A DNA stretch of 64,000 nucleotides from Mycolicibacterium celeriflavum (GCF_010731795.1 NZ_AP022591.1:2852001-2916000); one strand, 5' to 3'; shown: positions 34,162 through 45,009, numbered from the stretch's first letter. Notes: generated by a model not told the origin, from the letters alone. A program made the numbers and translations.

Positions 34162-35388
34162 CTACCCGAGCGCCTGGTCCAGGTCGGTGAGCAGATCGTC
34201 ACTTCCCTCCAGCCCCACCGAGATTCGCACCACACCGTCGCCGAGCCCGACGGCCGCGCGGCCCTCCGGACCCATCGCGCGGTGCGTGGTGGTCGCCGGG
34301 TGGGTGACCAAAGACTTGGCGTCGCCCAGGTTGTTCGAGATGTCGATGATGCGCAGCTTGTCGAGGAACTCGAACGCGCGGTCCTTGGTGCCGCCACCGA
34401 GCTCGAATGTGACCACCGTTCCGCCCCCGGTCATCTGGCGCTTGGCCAGGTCGTACTGGGGATGCGAGTCCAGGAACGGGTAGCGCACCCAGCTCACCGC
34501 GGGATGGTTCTCCAGGAACTCCGCGATCCGCTGCGCCGACGCGTTCTGGTAGTCCACTCGAACCGCCATCGTCTCCAGGCCTTTGAGCAGCGTCCACGCA
34601 TTGAACGGGCTCAGCGCGGGCCCGGTGTGGCGCATCAGCTTCTGGACCGGCTCGTCGATGTAGGTCTTGTCGCCCAGGATCGCGCCGCCGAGCACCCGCC
34701 CCTGCCCGTCGATGTGCTTGGTGCCCGAGTACACGACGACGTCGGCGCCCAGCGGGAAGCCCTGCTGCAGGATCGGCGTGGCGAACACGTTGTCCAGCAC
34801 GACTTTTGCGCCCGCGGCATGGGCGAGGTCGCAGACCGCCGCGATGTCCACCAGTTGCTGCATCGGGTTGGACGGGGTCTCGAAGAATACCGCCGCCGTC
34901 GGCACCGAGAGTGCCTCTTCCCACTGCGACAGGTCGTCGCCGTCGACGAACACCGTCTCCACACCCCAGCGCGGCAGGATCTCGTTGCACACCACGAAGC
35001 ACGACCCGAACAGGCTGCGCGCCGCGACCAGCCGGTCGCCCGCCGCCAGCAGCGCACCCAGCGATGTGAACACCGCCGCCATCCCGGACGCGGTCGCGAA
35101 ACAGGCAGGTGCGCCTTCGATAAGCCGCAAGCGCTCCTCGAACATCGAGACCGTCGGGTTGCCATATCGGGAGTAGACGTAGCGGTCACTTTCACCGGTG
35201 AACGCCCTTTCCGCCTCGGCGGCGGATGCGTAGACGTAGCCCGAGGTGAGGAACAGCCCCTCGGCGGTCTCTTCGAACTCCGACCGCAACAGCCCGCCGC
35301 GCACGCCGATGGTGGCCTGGCTGACGCCGTCGGGCAGTTCCGCGGGTGTTCGGACGGACGGCACGGGCTCCTCCGGGCCAGATGTCAT
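34162..35388 (-). CDS. metZ: O-succinylhomoserine sulfhydrylase
   Basis: MetZ makes homocysteine from O-succinylhomoserine and sulfide, with PLP as cofactor. The 408-residue protein shows the Cys/Met-metabolism PLP fold: YSRYGNPT, the active Lys in VYSGTKHIDGQGRVLGG, and ETPSNPMQQLVDIA. I chose ATG 35388 (MTSGPEEP), which overlaps the rhodanese stop by 4 nt; a longer frame to 35421 lies inside the rhodanese gene. Position matches Rv0391. Coupling to a rhodanese supports a sulfur-assimilation unit. Confidence 0.95.
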   Translation of the reverse strand: MTSGPEEPVPSVRTPAELPDGVSQATIGVRGGLLRSEFEETAEGLFLTSGYVYASAAEAERAFTGESDRYVYSRYGNPTVSMFEERLRLIEGAPACFATASGMAAVFTSLGALLAAGDRLVAARSLFGSCFVVCNEILPRWGVETVFVDGDDLSQWEEALSVPTAAVFFETPSNPMQQLVDIAAVCDLAHAAGAKVVLDNVFATPILQQGFPLGADVVVYSGTKHIDGQGRVLGGAILGDKTYIDEPVQKLMRHTGPALSPFNAWTLLKGLETMAVRVDYQNASAQRIAEFLENHPAVSWVRYPFLDSHPQYDLAKRQMTGGGTVVTFELGGGTKDRAFEFLDKLRIIDISNNLGDAKSLVTHPATTTHRAMGPEGRAAVGLGDGVVRISVGLEGSDDLLTDLDQALG

Positions 35389-35816
35389 GTCTGCTTCCAG
35401 GGCAGGCCGACGGCCTTCCACCCGGTGCGCCCGCGATGACGATTCTCGTCGAGGTTGCCCTCGAAGCCGTCGAGCACGTTGTACGACGGCGCGATGCCCG
35501 CCTCGGTGGCGGCCTCGGCGGCGCCGATCGACCGGTTACCGGACCGACACAGGAACACCACGGGCCTTTCGCCAGGGGTGATTCCCGCGGACTTCAGCTC
35601 TTCGACGAACGACTCGTTGTGCGTGCCGTCGACGCGATTCCATTCGATGAACAGGACATCACGCTGCAGCGAGGACAGGTCGGGCACGCCGACGAAGCGC
35701 CACTCGGCGTCGGTGCGGCAGTCCACCAGCACGGCGTCGGGGGTGCCGGCCAGCAGTGACCATGCCTCTTCGGGCGTGATGTCTCCGGCATAACTCACGA
35801 TCGTTGAGTGTCCCAC
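35385..35816 (-). CDS. Rhodanese-like sulfurtransferase
   Basis: This 143-residue single-domain rhodanese has the active-site cysteine loop FLCRSGNRSIG and the CH2A-like VLVDCRTDAEWRFVGVPD. It probably carries or transfers sulfane sulfur. It overlaps metZ by 4 nt and starts 2 bp after the preceding membrane-protein gene, so it is in the same transcript. It corresponds to Rv0390. Providing sulfur for MetZ is a reasonable but untested inference. Confidence 0.92.
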   Translation of the reverse strand: MGHSTIVSYAGDITPEEAWSLLAGTPDAVLVDCRTDAEWRFVGVPDLSSLQRDVLFIEWNRVDGTHNESFVEELKSAGITPGERPVVFLCRSGNRSIGAAEAATEAGIAPSYNVLDGFEGNLDENRHRGRTGWKAVGLPWKQT

Positions 35817-35818
35817 AG

Positions 35819-36277
35819 CTATCTGGGCCCGGGGGAACAGACCTTCCAGGCGTCGCCGTCGCGCACGAACGTCATCTCGACCACTTTCTCGTCGTCCGGC
35901 GCCTTGTCGAAGTGATACGTCACCGTGGCGGTGGCGCGGTTCCCGTCGATCTTCACGTCGGTGACGTCGTCGACGAACCTCTCACCGCGTGTGTCGACCG
36001 AGTTGCTCTGCGCTGCAAGCACTTCTGTCTCAGTGCCGACGTGCGCGGGACACGTGTAGCTGCTGAAGTCGGAGTAGTTGCGCCGCTGCAGCGCGTCGTT
36101 CTGCGCCACCACGGCCCGGGCCACCTGCTGATCGGCGGGCGGCTCGTCGTCCTCGAACAGATTCAGCAGGCCGATTGCGATCACCACGAGCACAAAGAGG
36201 GTGAGCGCGATCAGGAACGGCGCCGCGGTCGAGCGGTCACGGGGTTCCGGCCCGGGTTCGGGCTCTGGGTCCGTCAC
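35819..36277 (-). CDS. Membrane-anchored NTF2-like protein with terminal W-K-x-C
   Basis: This 152-residue protein has an acidic Pro-rich head (TDPEPEPGPEPRD), one membrane helix (about 20-42), and an outer domain with a cysteine in SSYTCPAHV and the ending AWKVCSPGPR. The domain matches the pattern of the proteins at 47317-48174 and 60283-60696, so a disulfide between these two cysteines is likely. It sits between purT and the rhodanese gene with gaps of 2-3 bp. Confidence 0.78.
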   Translation of the reverse strand: MTDPEPEPGPEPRDRSTAAPFLIALTLFVLVVIAIGLLNLFEDDEPPADQQVARAVVAQNDALQRRNYSDFSSYTCPAHVGTETEVLAAQSNSVDTRGERFVDDVTDVKIDGNRATATVTYHFDKAPDDEKVVEMTFVRDGDAWKVCSPGPR

Positions 36278-36280
36278 TGC

Positions 36281-37540
36281 CTACCAGAGCCTGCGCAGCG
36301 CGGCGGTGACGCGCCGAGCGCGGTCGCGGGCGACGATCGGATCGGGTGCGGTGGCCAGCGCCACCGCCAGTCGCCGCCTGGCCTCTGTCTCGTCGGGACG
36401 GTTGAACAGCCGCACGTCGCTCTCGGCGACGGTGAGCGCCTCGGCGAGCACCACCGACGGGTCGCCGCCGATCACGGGATTCGCCTCCGCCCCGGCGTAG
36501 GTGACCTCCGCGGCGGCCGGCGAGATCATGATGGTGTCGACGGGCAGTCCCAGGATCGCGCGGGCGTGCAGCTCGAACTCGGAGAGTCGTTGCGAGCGCA
36601 GCGTGACCAGGCCGCTGTCATGCGGTCGCGGGCGCACGTTGTCGAAATAGACCTCGTCACCGCTGACCAGCAGCTCGACGCCGAACACGCCGCGGCCGCC
36701 CAGCGAGTTCACGATCCGCGCGCCGATCGACTTCGCGGCGTCCAGCGCGGCCGGCGCCAACCGCTGCGGCTGCCACGACTCGAGGACGTCGCCGTCGGCC
36801 TGGCGGTGCCCGATCGGCTCGCAGAAGTGCACCGCGGGGCCCGTCGGCCCGACGGTGCGGATCGTCAGCAGCGTGACCTCGAAGTCGACCTCCACCACCG
36901 ACTCGACCATCACCCGGCTGTGCGGCATCCGGCCGGCGGCCACGGCGCGCTGCCAGGCGGGTTCGACGTCCTCGGGGCGGACCAGCACAGACTCGCCTTC
37001 GCCGGGCGCCGAGGCGATCGGCTTGACCACCAACGGAAAGCCGGAGTGCTGCGCGATCGCGGTCAGTTCCTCGGTCGAACCCGCGAACCAGAACGGCGCG
37101 GTGGGCAACCCGAGCTCGTCGGCGGCCAACCTGCGCAGCCCTTCCCGATCCAGCGACAGCCGGGTGCTGCGTGGGGTCGGGAACACCTCGACCTCGCCGC
37201 GTTCGGCGACCGCGATCAGCGCATCGGCCGCGATCAGGCCCGCCTCGGCCACCAGGTAACGCGGGTTTTCCTTCTCGATCAGCGCGGATAGCACTTCGGC
37301 GTCGTTCATCTTGGCGACGATCGGGCGGTCGGCCACCCCGTGTGCGGGGGCGTCGGCGTAGCGGTCGACCGCGATGACCTCGGCGCCGAGCCGCTGGAAC
37401 GCCAGCGCCAACTCCCGGCTCAGTTCGCCCGAGCCGAGCAGCATGACAGAGGACGGACCGGACGTCCCCGCGGCAGGTTCCGGTCCGGTCGCCGCCTCAC
37501 CGGCGTCGAGCGGCGTCTGGTTGTCAGGGGTGTCACTCAT
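36281..37540 (-). CDS. purT: Formate-dependent phosphoribosylglycinamide formyltransferase PurT
   Basis: PurT uses formate and ATP to formylate GAR in purine synthesis, bypassing the folate-dependent PurN. The 419-residue ATP-grasp protein shows the N-terminal GSGELSRELALAFQRLGAEVIAVDRY, the ATP-binding FPLVVKPIASAPGEGESVLV, GRGVFGVELLVSGDEVYFDNVRPRPHDSG, and GLPVDTI. N- and C-terminal lengths are normal. It corresponds to Rv0389 and heads a leftward run with metZ. Confidence 0.95.
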   Translation of the reverse strand: MSDTPDNQTPLDAGEAATGPEPAAGTSGPSSVMLLGSGELSRELALAFQRLGAEVIAVDRYADAPAHGVADRPIVAKMNDAEVLSALIEKENPRYLVAEAGLIAADALIAVAERGEVEVFPTPRSTRLSLDREGLRRLAADELGLPTAPFWFAGSTEELTAIAQHSGFPLVVKPIASAPGEGESVLVRPEDVEPAWQRAVAAGRMPHSRVMVESVVEVDFEVTLLTIRTVGPTGPAVHFCEPIGHRQADGDVLESWQPQRLAPAALDAAKSIGARIVNSLGGRGVFGVELLVSGDEVYFDNVRPRPHDSGLVTLRSQRLSEFELHARAILGLPVDTIMISPAAAEVTYAGAEANPVIGGDPSVVLAEALTVAESDVRLFNRPDETEARRRLAVALATAPDPIVARDRARRVTAALRRLW

Positions 37541-37567
37541 CGCGCATCCAGCCTGCCAGACGTCGGC

Positions 37568-38065
37568 TCAACCCGAGATACCAGACTGGTCGAGCTGTCC
37601 GCGGAACTGGCGCATGGCGGCGATGAGCGCGGTGAACGTACGGTGCGCCGCGGTCAGCTCGGCATCGGACAGTCCGACCAGCGCGTCGTGCGTGCGTTCG
37701 GCCAGCGGGGTGAAAAACCCTCGCGCGACGTTCATTCCGTGATCGGCCACCCGAAGGATCACCTTGCGGCGGTCCAGGGGGTCGGACTCCCGCCGGAAAT
37801 GGCCGGACGCGATCATCCGCTCGACGAGGTAGGTGATCGCCGCGGCCGACATGCCCATCCGCTTGCGCAGGTCCCCGGCCGTCAACGGCGACCCCTGCGT
37901 CTCTGCGACCATCACATACAACAGAGCGCGAAAGTCGTTGGCGGCGACGTCGTGTCGGCTCGCGAACAGCCTGCCGATCCCGTCGGATTCGGCGTTGATC
38001 GCGCGCACATCGGCGGCGATCGTCGCCTCCAGTGCGTCGCGGTCCTCCGGCACGCCCGAAAGCAT
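37568..38065 (-). CDS. MarR-family transcriptional regulator
   Basis: This 165-residue protein has the winged-helix MarR core: SPLTAGDLRKRMGMSAAAITYLVERM for the recognition helix and RRESDPLDRRKVILRVADHG for the wing. Such proteins usually repress a neighbouring gene and respond to small ligands. It is divergent from the MMPL transporter at 38109, with 43 AT-rich bp between them (TTAAGTATCTGAAATATTC), the likely operator. Confidence 0.9.
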   Translation of the reverse strand: MLSGVPEDRDALEATIAADVRAINAESDGIGRLFASRHDVAANDFRALLYVMVAETQGSPLTAGDLRKRMGMSAAAITYLVERMIASGHFRRESDPLDRRKVILRVADHGMNVARGFFTPLAERTHDALVGLSDAELTAAHRTFTALIAAMRQFRGQLDQSGISG

Positions 38066-38108
38066 AAGCCGTTTGCCTGTTCGTTAAGTATCTGAAATAT
38101 TCGTAGTC

Positions 38109-40127
38109 ATGTCCCGGCGCATCTCCTGGGTACTCGCGATACTCGTCGTGCTGGTCTCCGGTGCCCTGATGGCGCTCGTCGGCAGCGACGACTCGAGCGC
38201 CCGGTCCCCGGTTCCCGTACCCGACTCTGCGGAGTCGGCGCGCGTCGACGCGCTGCGGGCGCAATTCCCCGGCGGCGACCGGGTTCCGGCGATAGTCGTG
38301 ATCACCCGCGACGACGGCGCGCCGCTGAGTCCGGACGACGTCGCCGCCGTCAAGCAGCGCTGGCCCGCGGCCCAGGTGTCGGCCGACGGCGTGGCCGCGC
38401 TGGCGGTGGTGCCGATGGACGCCGACCTCACCGGGTTCGCACTCACCGATGAGGTCGAGAAACTGCGTGCGGCGGCCTCCGACGGCCTGCCCGCAGACCT
38501 GCGCAGCGAGGTCACCGGCGGCCCGGCGTTCGGCGCCGACATCGCCGACTCCTTCTCCGGAGCCAACTTCACGCTGTTGGCCGTCACCGCGGCCGTGGTG
38601 GCGCTGCTGCTGATCATCACCTACCGCTCCCCCGTGCTGTGGCTGGTGCCGCTGGCAGTGATCGGCTTCGCCGACCGGGCGGCGGCGGTGCTGGGCAGCG
38701 CGGTCGCCCAAGCGTTCGGCATGAGCCCAGACGGTTCGACGTCGGGCATCACCAGCGTGCTGGTGTTCGGCGCGGGCACCAACTACGCGCTGCTGCTCAT
38801 CTCGCGGTACCGGGAGGAACTGGGCCGCACGGCGAACCACCGCGACGCGCTGGGCACCGCGGTGCGCCGGGCCGGTCCGGCGATCGTCGCCAGCAATGCC
38901 ACCGTGGTGCTGGCCCTGCTCACGCTCGTGTTCGCCTCGTCGCCGAGCGTGCGCAGCCTCGGCGTTCAGGCGGCGGCCGGCCTGGTCGTGGCCGCGGTGT
39001 TCGTGATGTTGGTCCTGCCGCCGCTGCTGAGCCTGTTCGGCAAGCGGCTGTTCTGGCCGTTCGTCCCCGCGGTCGGGGCCGAACCGCTCACCGACAGCGG
39101 CGTTTGGCACCGCATCGCAGAGGCGGTGGCCCGCAGGCCCGGCCGCGTCGCCGCGGTGACCGTGGCCGGCCTGGCGGTGTTGTCCCTCGGGATATTGAGC
39201 ACACCGGTCGGGCTGTCGCAGACCGAGCAGTTCCGGGTGCAGGCCGAATCGGTCAGCGCATACGAGACGCTGGCCGACCACTTCCCCAGCGGCCTGACCG
39301 ACCCGACCCGCGTCATCGCGTCGACGGACCGCGCCGCCGCGGTGCAGCGCGCGATCACACAAACCGCCGGTGTGGTCTCCGCGAACCCGGCCGGACAGAG
39401 TCCCGGCGGGCTGACCCAGTGGTCGGTGGTGCTCGACGCCGAGCCGGCTTCCGAGAATGCCTTCGAAACCATTGACGCCCTTCGCAACTCAGTGCGCAGT
39501 GTCGACCCCGGCGCGCTGGTCGGCGGATCCGACGCGACCGCCCGCGATGCCAGCGCCGCCGCCTCCCGCGACCGGATGGTGGTGATACCGGCCATCCTGG
39601 TCGTGGTGCTGGCGGTGCTGTACGTGTTGCTGCGCGCCGCGCTGGCACCGCTGATCCTGGTGGCGGTGACCGTGTTGAGCGCGCTGGCCGCACTGGGCCT
39701 GGGCGGCTGGGCCAGCGTTCACCTGTTCGGTTTCCCCGCGCTGGACAACACCGCGCCGCTGTTCGCGTTCCTGTTCCTGGTGGCGCTCGGCGTGGACTAC
39801 ACGATCTTCTTGGTCACCCGGGCCCGCGAGGAGACCCCCGAACACGGCACGCGCGACGGGATCGTCCGCGCGGTGTCAGCCACCGGCGCGGTGATCACCA
39901 GCGCGGGCATCGTGCTGGCCGCGGTGTTCTGCGTGCTCGGGGTGCTGCCGCTGATCGTGCTGACGCAGGTCGGCATCATCGTCGGCCTCGGCATCCTGCT
40001 CGACACATTCGTCGTGCGCACGGTCATCATCCCGGCGCTGTTCACGCTCATCGGACCACGCATCTGGTGGCCGGCGCTGCCTGTCCGGTTCGCCGAAACC
40101 GACGTTTCGGTCGGTCAGCGCGAGTGA
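38109..40127 (+). CDS. MMPL-family RND transporter
   Basis: This 672-residue protein has two halves, each with a large outer loop and five or six membrane helices, as in MmpL/YdfJ-type proteins. The second half keeps the proton-relay Asp563-Tyr564 (GVDYTIFLV). In the first half the equivalent position reads Asn225-Tyr226 (GAGTNYALLL). It probably exports a lipid or drug. The last 35 bp contain a perfect hairpin (CCGAAAC/GTTTCGG at 40093-40110). Control by the divergent MarR protein is likely. Confidence 0.92.
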   Translation: MSRRISWVLAILVVLVSGALMALVGSDDSSARSPVPVPDSAESARVDALRAQFPGGDRVPAIVVITRDDGAPLSPDDVAAVKQRWPAAQVSADGVAALAVVPMDADLTGFALTDEVEKLRAAASDGLPADLRSEVTGGPAFGADIADSFSGANFTLLAVTAAVVALLLIITYRSPVLWLVPLAVIGFADRAAAVLGSAVAQAFGMSPDGSTSGITSVLVFGAGTNYALLLISRYREELGRTANHRDALGTAVRRAGPAIVASNATVVLALLTLVFASSPSVRSLGVQAAAGLVVAAVFVMLVLPPLLSLFGKRLFWPFVPAVGAEPLTDSGVWHRIAEAVARRPGRVAAVTVAGLAVLSLGILSTPVGLSQTEQFRVQAESVSAYETLADHFPSGLTDPTRVIASTDRAAAVQRAITQTAGVVSANPAGQSPGGLTQWSVVLDAEPASENAFETIDALRNSVRSVDPGALVGGSDATARDASAAASRDRMVVIPAILVVVLAVLYVLLRAALAPLILVAVTVLSALAALGLGGWASVHLFGFPALDNTAPLFAFLFLVALGVDYTIFLVTRAREETPEHGTRDGIVRAVSATGAVITSAGIVLAAVFCVLGVLPLIVLTQVGIIVGLGILLDTFVVRTVIIPALFTLIGPRIWWPALPVRFAETDVSVGQRE

Positions 40128-40180
40128 AAACGACCACAACGTCGATCTCGGCGACGGCGTGGCGCCTGTAACGTCGTGTC

Positions 40181-41389
40181 ATGACGCAAGCGCCCGAATT
40201 GCCGCCGCTGCACATGCGTCGCGACGCCTTCTCACCGACGCCGGCGCTGGGTCAGATCCGCGAGACCACGGGTGTGCGCACCGTGACCAATGCGTTCGGT
40301 ATGACGGTCTACCTGATCACCCGGCACGACGACGTCAAAGAGGTGCTCTCGGATCACGAGCGGTTCTCCAACGGCCGGCCACCGGGCTTCGTCCTTCCTG
40401 GCGCGCCAACGCTTTCCGACGACGAGCTGGCCCGTTCCCGGGCGGGCAACCTGCTCGGGCTGGACCCACCCGAACACCAGCGGCTGCGGCGGATGCTCAC
40501 CCCGGAGTTCACGATCCGCCGAATGAAGCGGCTCGAGGCGCGCATCGTGGAGATCGTCGACGCTCAGCTGGACCTGATGGAAAGTGCCGGGGCGCCCGCC
40601 GATCTCGTCGAGCATTTCGCGCTGCCGGTCCCGTCGCTGGTGATCTGCGAGCTGCTCGGGGTGCCCTACGAGGACCGCGCCGACTTCCAGCACCGCAGCG
40701 CTCGCCAGCTCGACCTTTCACTGCCGATCGACGAGCGGCTGCAGTTGCAGCGGGCCGGCCGCGCGTACATGCGGTCGCTCGTCGAACGCGCGCGCCGGGC
40801 GCCGGGCGACGACATCCTCGGAATGCTGGTGCGCGAGCACGGTACCGAGCTCACCGACGACGAGCTCGTCGGCATCGCCGGGCTGTTGCTGCTGGCGGGC
40901 CACGAGACCACGTCGAACATGCTGGGCCTCGGCACCCTCGCGCTGCTGCGACATCCCGAACAGCTGGCGCAGGTGCGCGACAATCCCGACGCGGTCGCCC
41001 CCGCGATCGAGGAGCTGCTGCGCTGGTTGTCCATCGTGCACACCGCCATCCCGCGGATCACCACCACCGACGTCGAGATCGCGGGTGTCGGTATCCCGGC
41101 CGGGAAACTGGTGTTTGCATCGCTGCCGTCGGCCAACCGCGATCCCGACTTCCTCGACGCCCCAGACGTTCTGGACATCGGCCGCGGCGCAGCCGGGCAC
41201 CTGGCGTTCGGCCACGGCGTGCACCACTGCCTCGGCGCGCCGCTGGCCCGGATGGAGATGCGGGTGGCGTTTCCCGCTGTGTTGCAACGCTTCCCAGCGC
41301 TACGGTTGGCCGAGGACTTCGCCGATGTGCAGTTCCGGTCATTTCATTTCATCTACGGTCTGAAGTCGTTGTCAGTCGACTGGAGGTGA
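40181..41389 (+). CDS. Cytochrome P450
   Basis: This 402-residue bacterial P450 has the I-helix oxygen-binding AGHETTS (239-245), the ExxR of helix K (Glu278, Arg281), and the heme-ligand loop FGHGVHHCLG with Cys350. It needs an electron-transfer partner, and a [3Fe-4S] ferredoxin follows 4 bp downstream. TAACGT 6 nt before the ATG suggests leaderless initiation. The substrate is unknown. Confidence 0.94.
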   Translation: MTQAPELPPLHMRRDAFSPTPALGQIRETTGVRTVTNAFGMTVYLITRHDDVKEVLSDHERFSNGRPPGFVLPGAPTLSDDELARSRAGNLLGLDPPEHQRLRRMLTPEFTIRRMKRLEARIVEIVDAQLDLMESAGAPADLVEHFALPVPSLVICELLGVPYEDRADFQHRSARQLDLSLPIDERLQLQRAGRAYMRSLVERARRAPGDDILGMLVREHGTELTDDELVGIAGLLLLAGHETTSNMLGLGTLALLRHPEQLAQVRDNPDAVAPAIEELLRWLSIVHTAIPRITTTDVEIAGVGIPAGKLVFASLPSANRDPDFLDAPDVLDIGRGAAGHLAFGHGVHHCLGAPLARMEMRVAFPAVLQRFPALRLAEDFADVQFRSFHFIYGLKSLSVDWR

Positions 41390-41393
41390 CGCA

Positions 41394-41585
41394 ATGAGGG
41401 TGCAGGCCGACCGTGACGTGTGCATCCAGGCGGGCAACTGCGTGATGAGCGCGGGCGCGATCTTCGACCAGGACGACGACGGGATCGTGGTGGTGCTGGT
41501 GGATGAGGTGCCCGACGATGAACTCGATCACGCCCGCGACGCCGTGAAGCTCTGCCCCTCACAGGCTTTGCGGTTGATCGACTAG
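41394..41585 (+). CDS. [3Fe-4S] ferredoxin, P450 partner
   Basis: This 63-residue ferredoxin has three cluster cysteines, Cys10, Cys16 and Cys54-Pro, the pattern of P450-associated [3Fe-4S] ferredoxins. It follows the P450 by 4 bp with an AGGTGA ribosome site and should carry electrons to it from a reductase encoded elsewhere. The stop overlaps the convergent membrane-protein gene by 4 nt. Confidence 0.92.
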   Translation: MRVQADRDVCIQAGNCVMSAGAIFDQDDDGIVVVLVDEVPDDELDHARDAVKLCPSQALRLID

Positions 41586-42253
41586 TCGTCGCGGTCGAGG
41601 TCGAGCACGCCGGCGCGCACCAGCAGCAGCACGCTGACCACCAGCACCCAGATGGGGAAGGCCAAGACCAGCCACGTACTGACGTCCGCCGCCACCAAGA
41701 GCACGAGAGCCGTGACATACGTGACAATGACCAGCCAGCGTGGCATCAGGTTGGTCCGCAGCCAGATGGTGGCCAGCGAGATCATGAACACCGCCGCCAT
41801 CCGCAGCCCGTATGTGGTGCCGAGGACGTCGAGCATCGCGATACCGAAGTCCGCCACCTGATCGCGGGCCATGACGTCGGCCTGATCCGCCCTGCTGGCG
41901 ACCAGCCCGGCGGCCACCGCCGACATCGCGAACGTCATCGCCAGGAAGAGCAGACCGCTGCCGATGAACACCGACGAGAAGAACTTGTCCTCGTAGCGCC
42001 CGAACCCGTCCCGGATCACGCCGATGAACCACAGGAACGCGATGCCCGCGAACGGGGTCAAGATCCCCGACAGCCGAAGCTGGCCGCTGGCCCCGGCGAT
42101 CCACTGCGACCCCGGCTCGGCGCCGGCGGGCACCGCGGTGCGGACGAGCACCAGCGCGGTGCCGAACAGCAGCGCGAACAACACCCCCGCCAGCGCCGCC
42201 GCGCGCGGGGTCGTCAGCCGTCGCAGATGTCGATCGGCGGGATGGGTCGCCAC
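41582..42253 (-). CDS. Multi-helix membrane protein, unknown function
   Basis: This 223-residue protein has about six hydrophobic segments (around 18-38, 60-80, 92-115, 140-165, 172-190 and 193-213), a conserved WFIGVIRDGFGRYEDKFF loop, and a basic N-terminus. A GTG is the only reasonable start. It converges on the P450-ferredoxin pair. No family with a known function is recognised. Confidence 0.75.
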   Translation of the reverse strand: MATHPADRHLRRLTTPRAAALAGVLFALLFGTALVLVRTAVPAGAEPGSQWIAGASGQLRLSGILTPFAGIAFLWFIGVIRDGFGRYEDKFFSSVFIGSGLLFLAMTFAMSAVAAGLVASRADQADVMARDQVADFGIAMLDVLGTTYGLRMAAVFMISLATIWLRTNLMPRWLVIVTYVTALVLLVAADVSTWLVLAFPIWVLVVSVLLLVRAGVLDLDRDD

Positions 42254-42344
42254 GCGGTCATGGTGTCACTGAGGCGCCCGAGCCTGCGTACAGATCGCGG
42301 ATGTCGGCCGAAACGTGATCTGTCCGCAGTCTCGGCGCAAAGGA

Positions 42345-44293
<1,949 letters not shown>

Positions 44294-44345
44294 TCAACAC
44301 TGTGCAGCCGGTGAGCTACCTTATCCCAGCCGCTTGTGAGGAGCC

Positions 44346-44927
44346 GTGTTGAGCGCCACTGACGTCGCAGTGTTGCTGTTCGGCGGCCGGCGACTGCCTC
44401 GTGCGCTGCGGGCTCTGCCCGTCGCCGATGACCCCGATGCGCCCTGCCGACGCCTGATCGTCGTCGGCTCCGACGCTGACCTGGCGACGGTGCTGACCCG
44501 GCTGATGCGCACCGACCGGCTCGGCGTCGAGGTCGCGCACGTACGGCGCCCGTGGCAGGCGCGACGGGCCCTGCGCGGCAGCGCCGCCCGGGTTCCGCTC
44601 ATCCGCGACGACGCCGGCACGGTGGTGGTCGGCGCCGCCGAGTGGCGGGGCGAGCCGGCCGGCCAGCCGCTGCACGGCGAGGCCGTCGTCGACGACACCG
44701 TGCTCTTCGACGGCACGGTGCCCGCGGTGCGAATCGAGCCGACGGGCGCCATGCCCGGCCTGCGTGCGACTGTTGTCGGCGCACGCCCGCGGCGCTGGGT
44801 CGCAGGCCGCGCCGCCCAGCTCGGCACCATCGGCGCCCGCGTCGTCCGCGACGGCGCGCCTGCGGCCCGCCCGGTCAAGCGTTCGACGTTCTACCGGCAC
44901 ACCGAAGGGTGGCTGCGGGTCGGGTAG
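44346..44927 (+). CDS. Conserved mycobacterial hypothetical protein (Rv0358-like)
   Basis: This 193-residue protein begins with a Rossmann-like segment (CRRLIVVGSDADLATVLTRLM), and its later blocks GEAVVDDTVLFDG and VPAVRIEPTGAMPGLRATV faintly recall diacylglycerol-kinase or NAD-kinase-like folds, but no catalytic motif is certain. The GTG at 44346 is directly followed by TTG, another possible start. It lies between purA (divergent) and a site-2 protease, as Rv0358 does. Confidence 0.72.
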   Translation: MLSATDVAVLLFGGRRLPRALRALPVADDPDAPCRRLIVVGSDADLATVLTRLMRTDRLGVEVAHVRRPWQARRALRGSAARVPLIRDDAGTVVVGAAEWRGEPAGQPLHGEAVVDDTVLFDGTVPAVRIEPTGAMPGLRATVVGARPRRWVAGRAAQLGTIGARVVRDGAPAARPVKRSTFYRHTEGWLRVG

Positions 44928-44976
44928 TCCCTCGCCGAGGGCTGCGGGTCGCTCAACGACTCGGCGAGACCGACGC

Positions 44977-45009
44977 AATGGCGGAATCCACCCGCATTTT
45001 TCCGCCATT
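44977..45009 (+). repeat. Perfect 10-bp inverted repeat before the site-2 protease gene
   Basis: AATGGCGGAA (44977-44986) and TTCCGCCATT (45000-45009) are perfectly complementary around a 13-nt loop. The element lies 50 bp after the previous stop and ends 34 bp before the protease GTG. It could be a transcription attenuator, a terminator without a U-tract, or an operator. Confidence 0.55.

Noticed and set aside
33862..37291. Long plus-strand frames (525 and 495 codons) opposite metZ and purT
   Set aside because: They are antisense shadows; the minus-strand genes have clear PLP-fold and ATP-grasp motifs.
37533..39362. 609-codon minus-strand frame opposite the MMPL gene
   Set aside because: It crosses the MarR gene and MMPL coding region and contains only Arg/Gln/Gly-rich shadow sequence.
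40093..40110. CCGAAAC/GTTTCGG hairpin as the terminator of the MMPL gene
   Set aside because: It lies inside the coding region before the stop codon and has no U-tract, so it is noted only as a structure.
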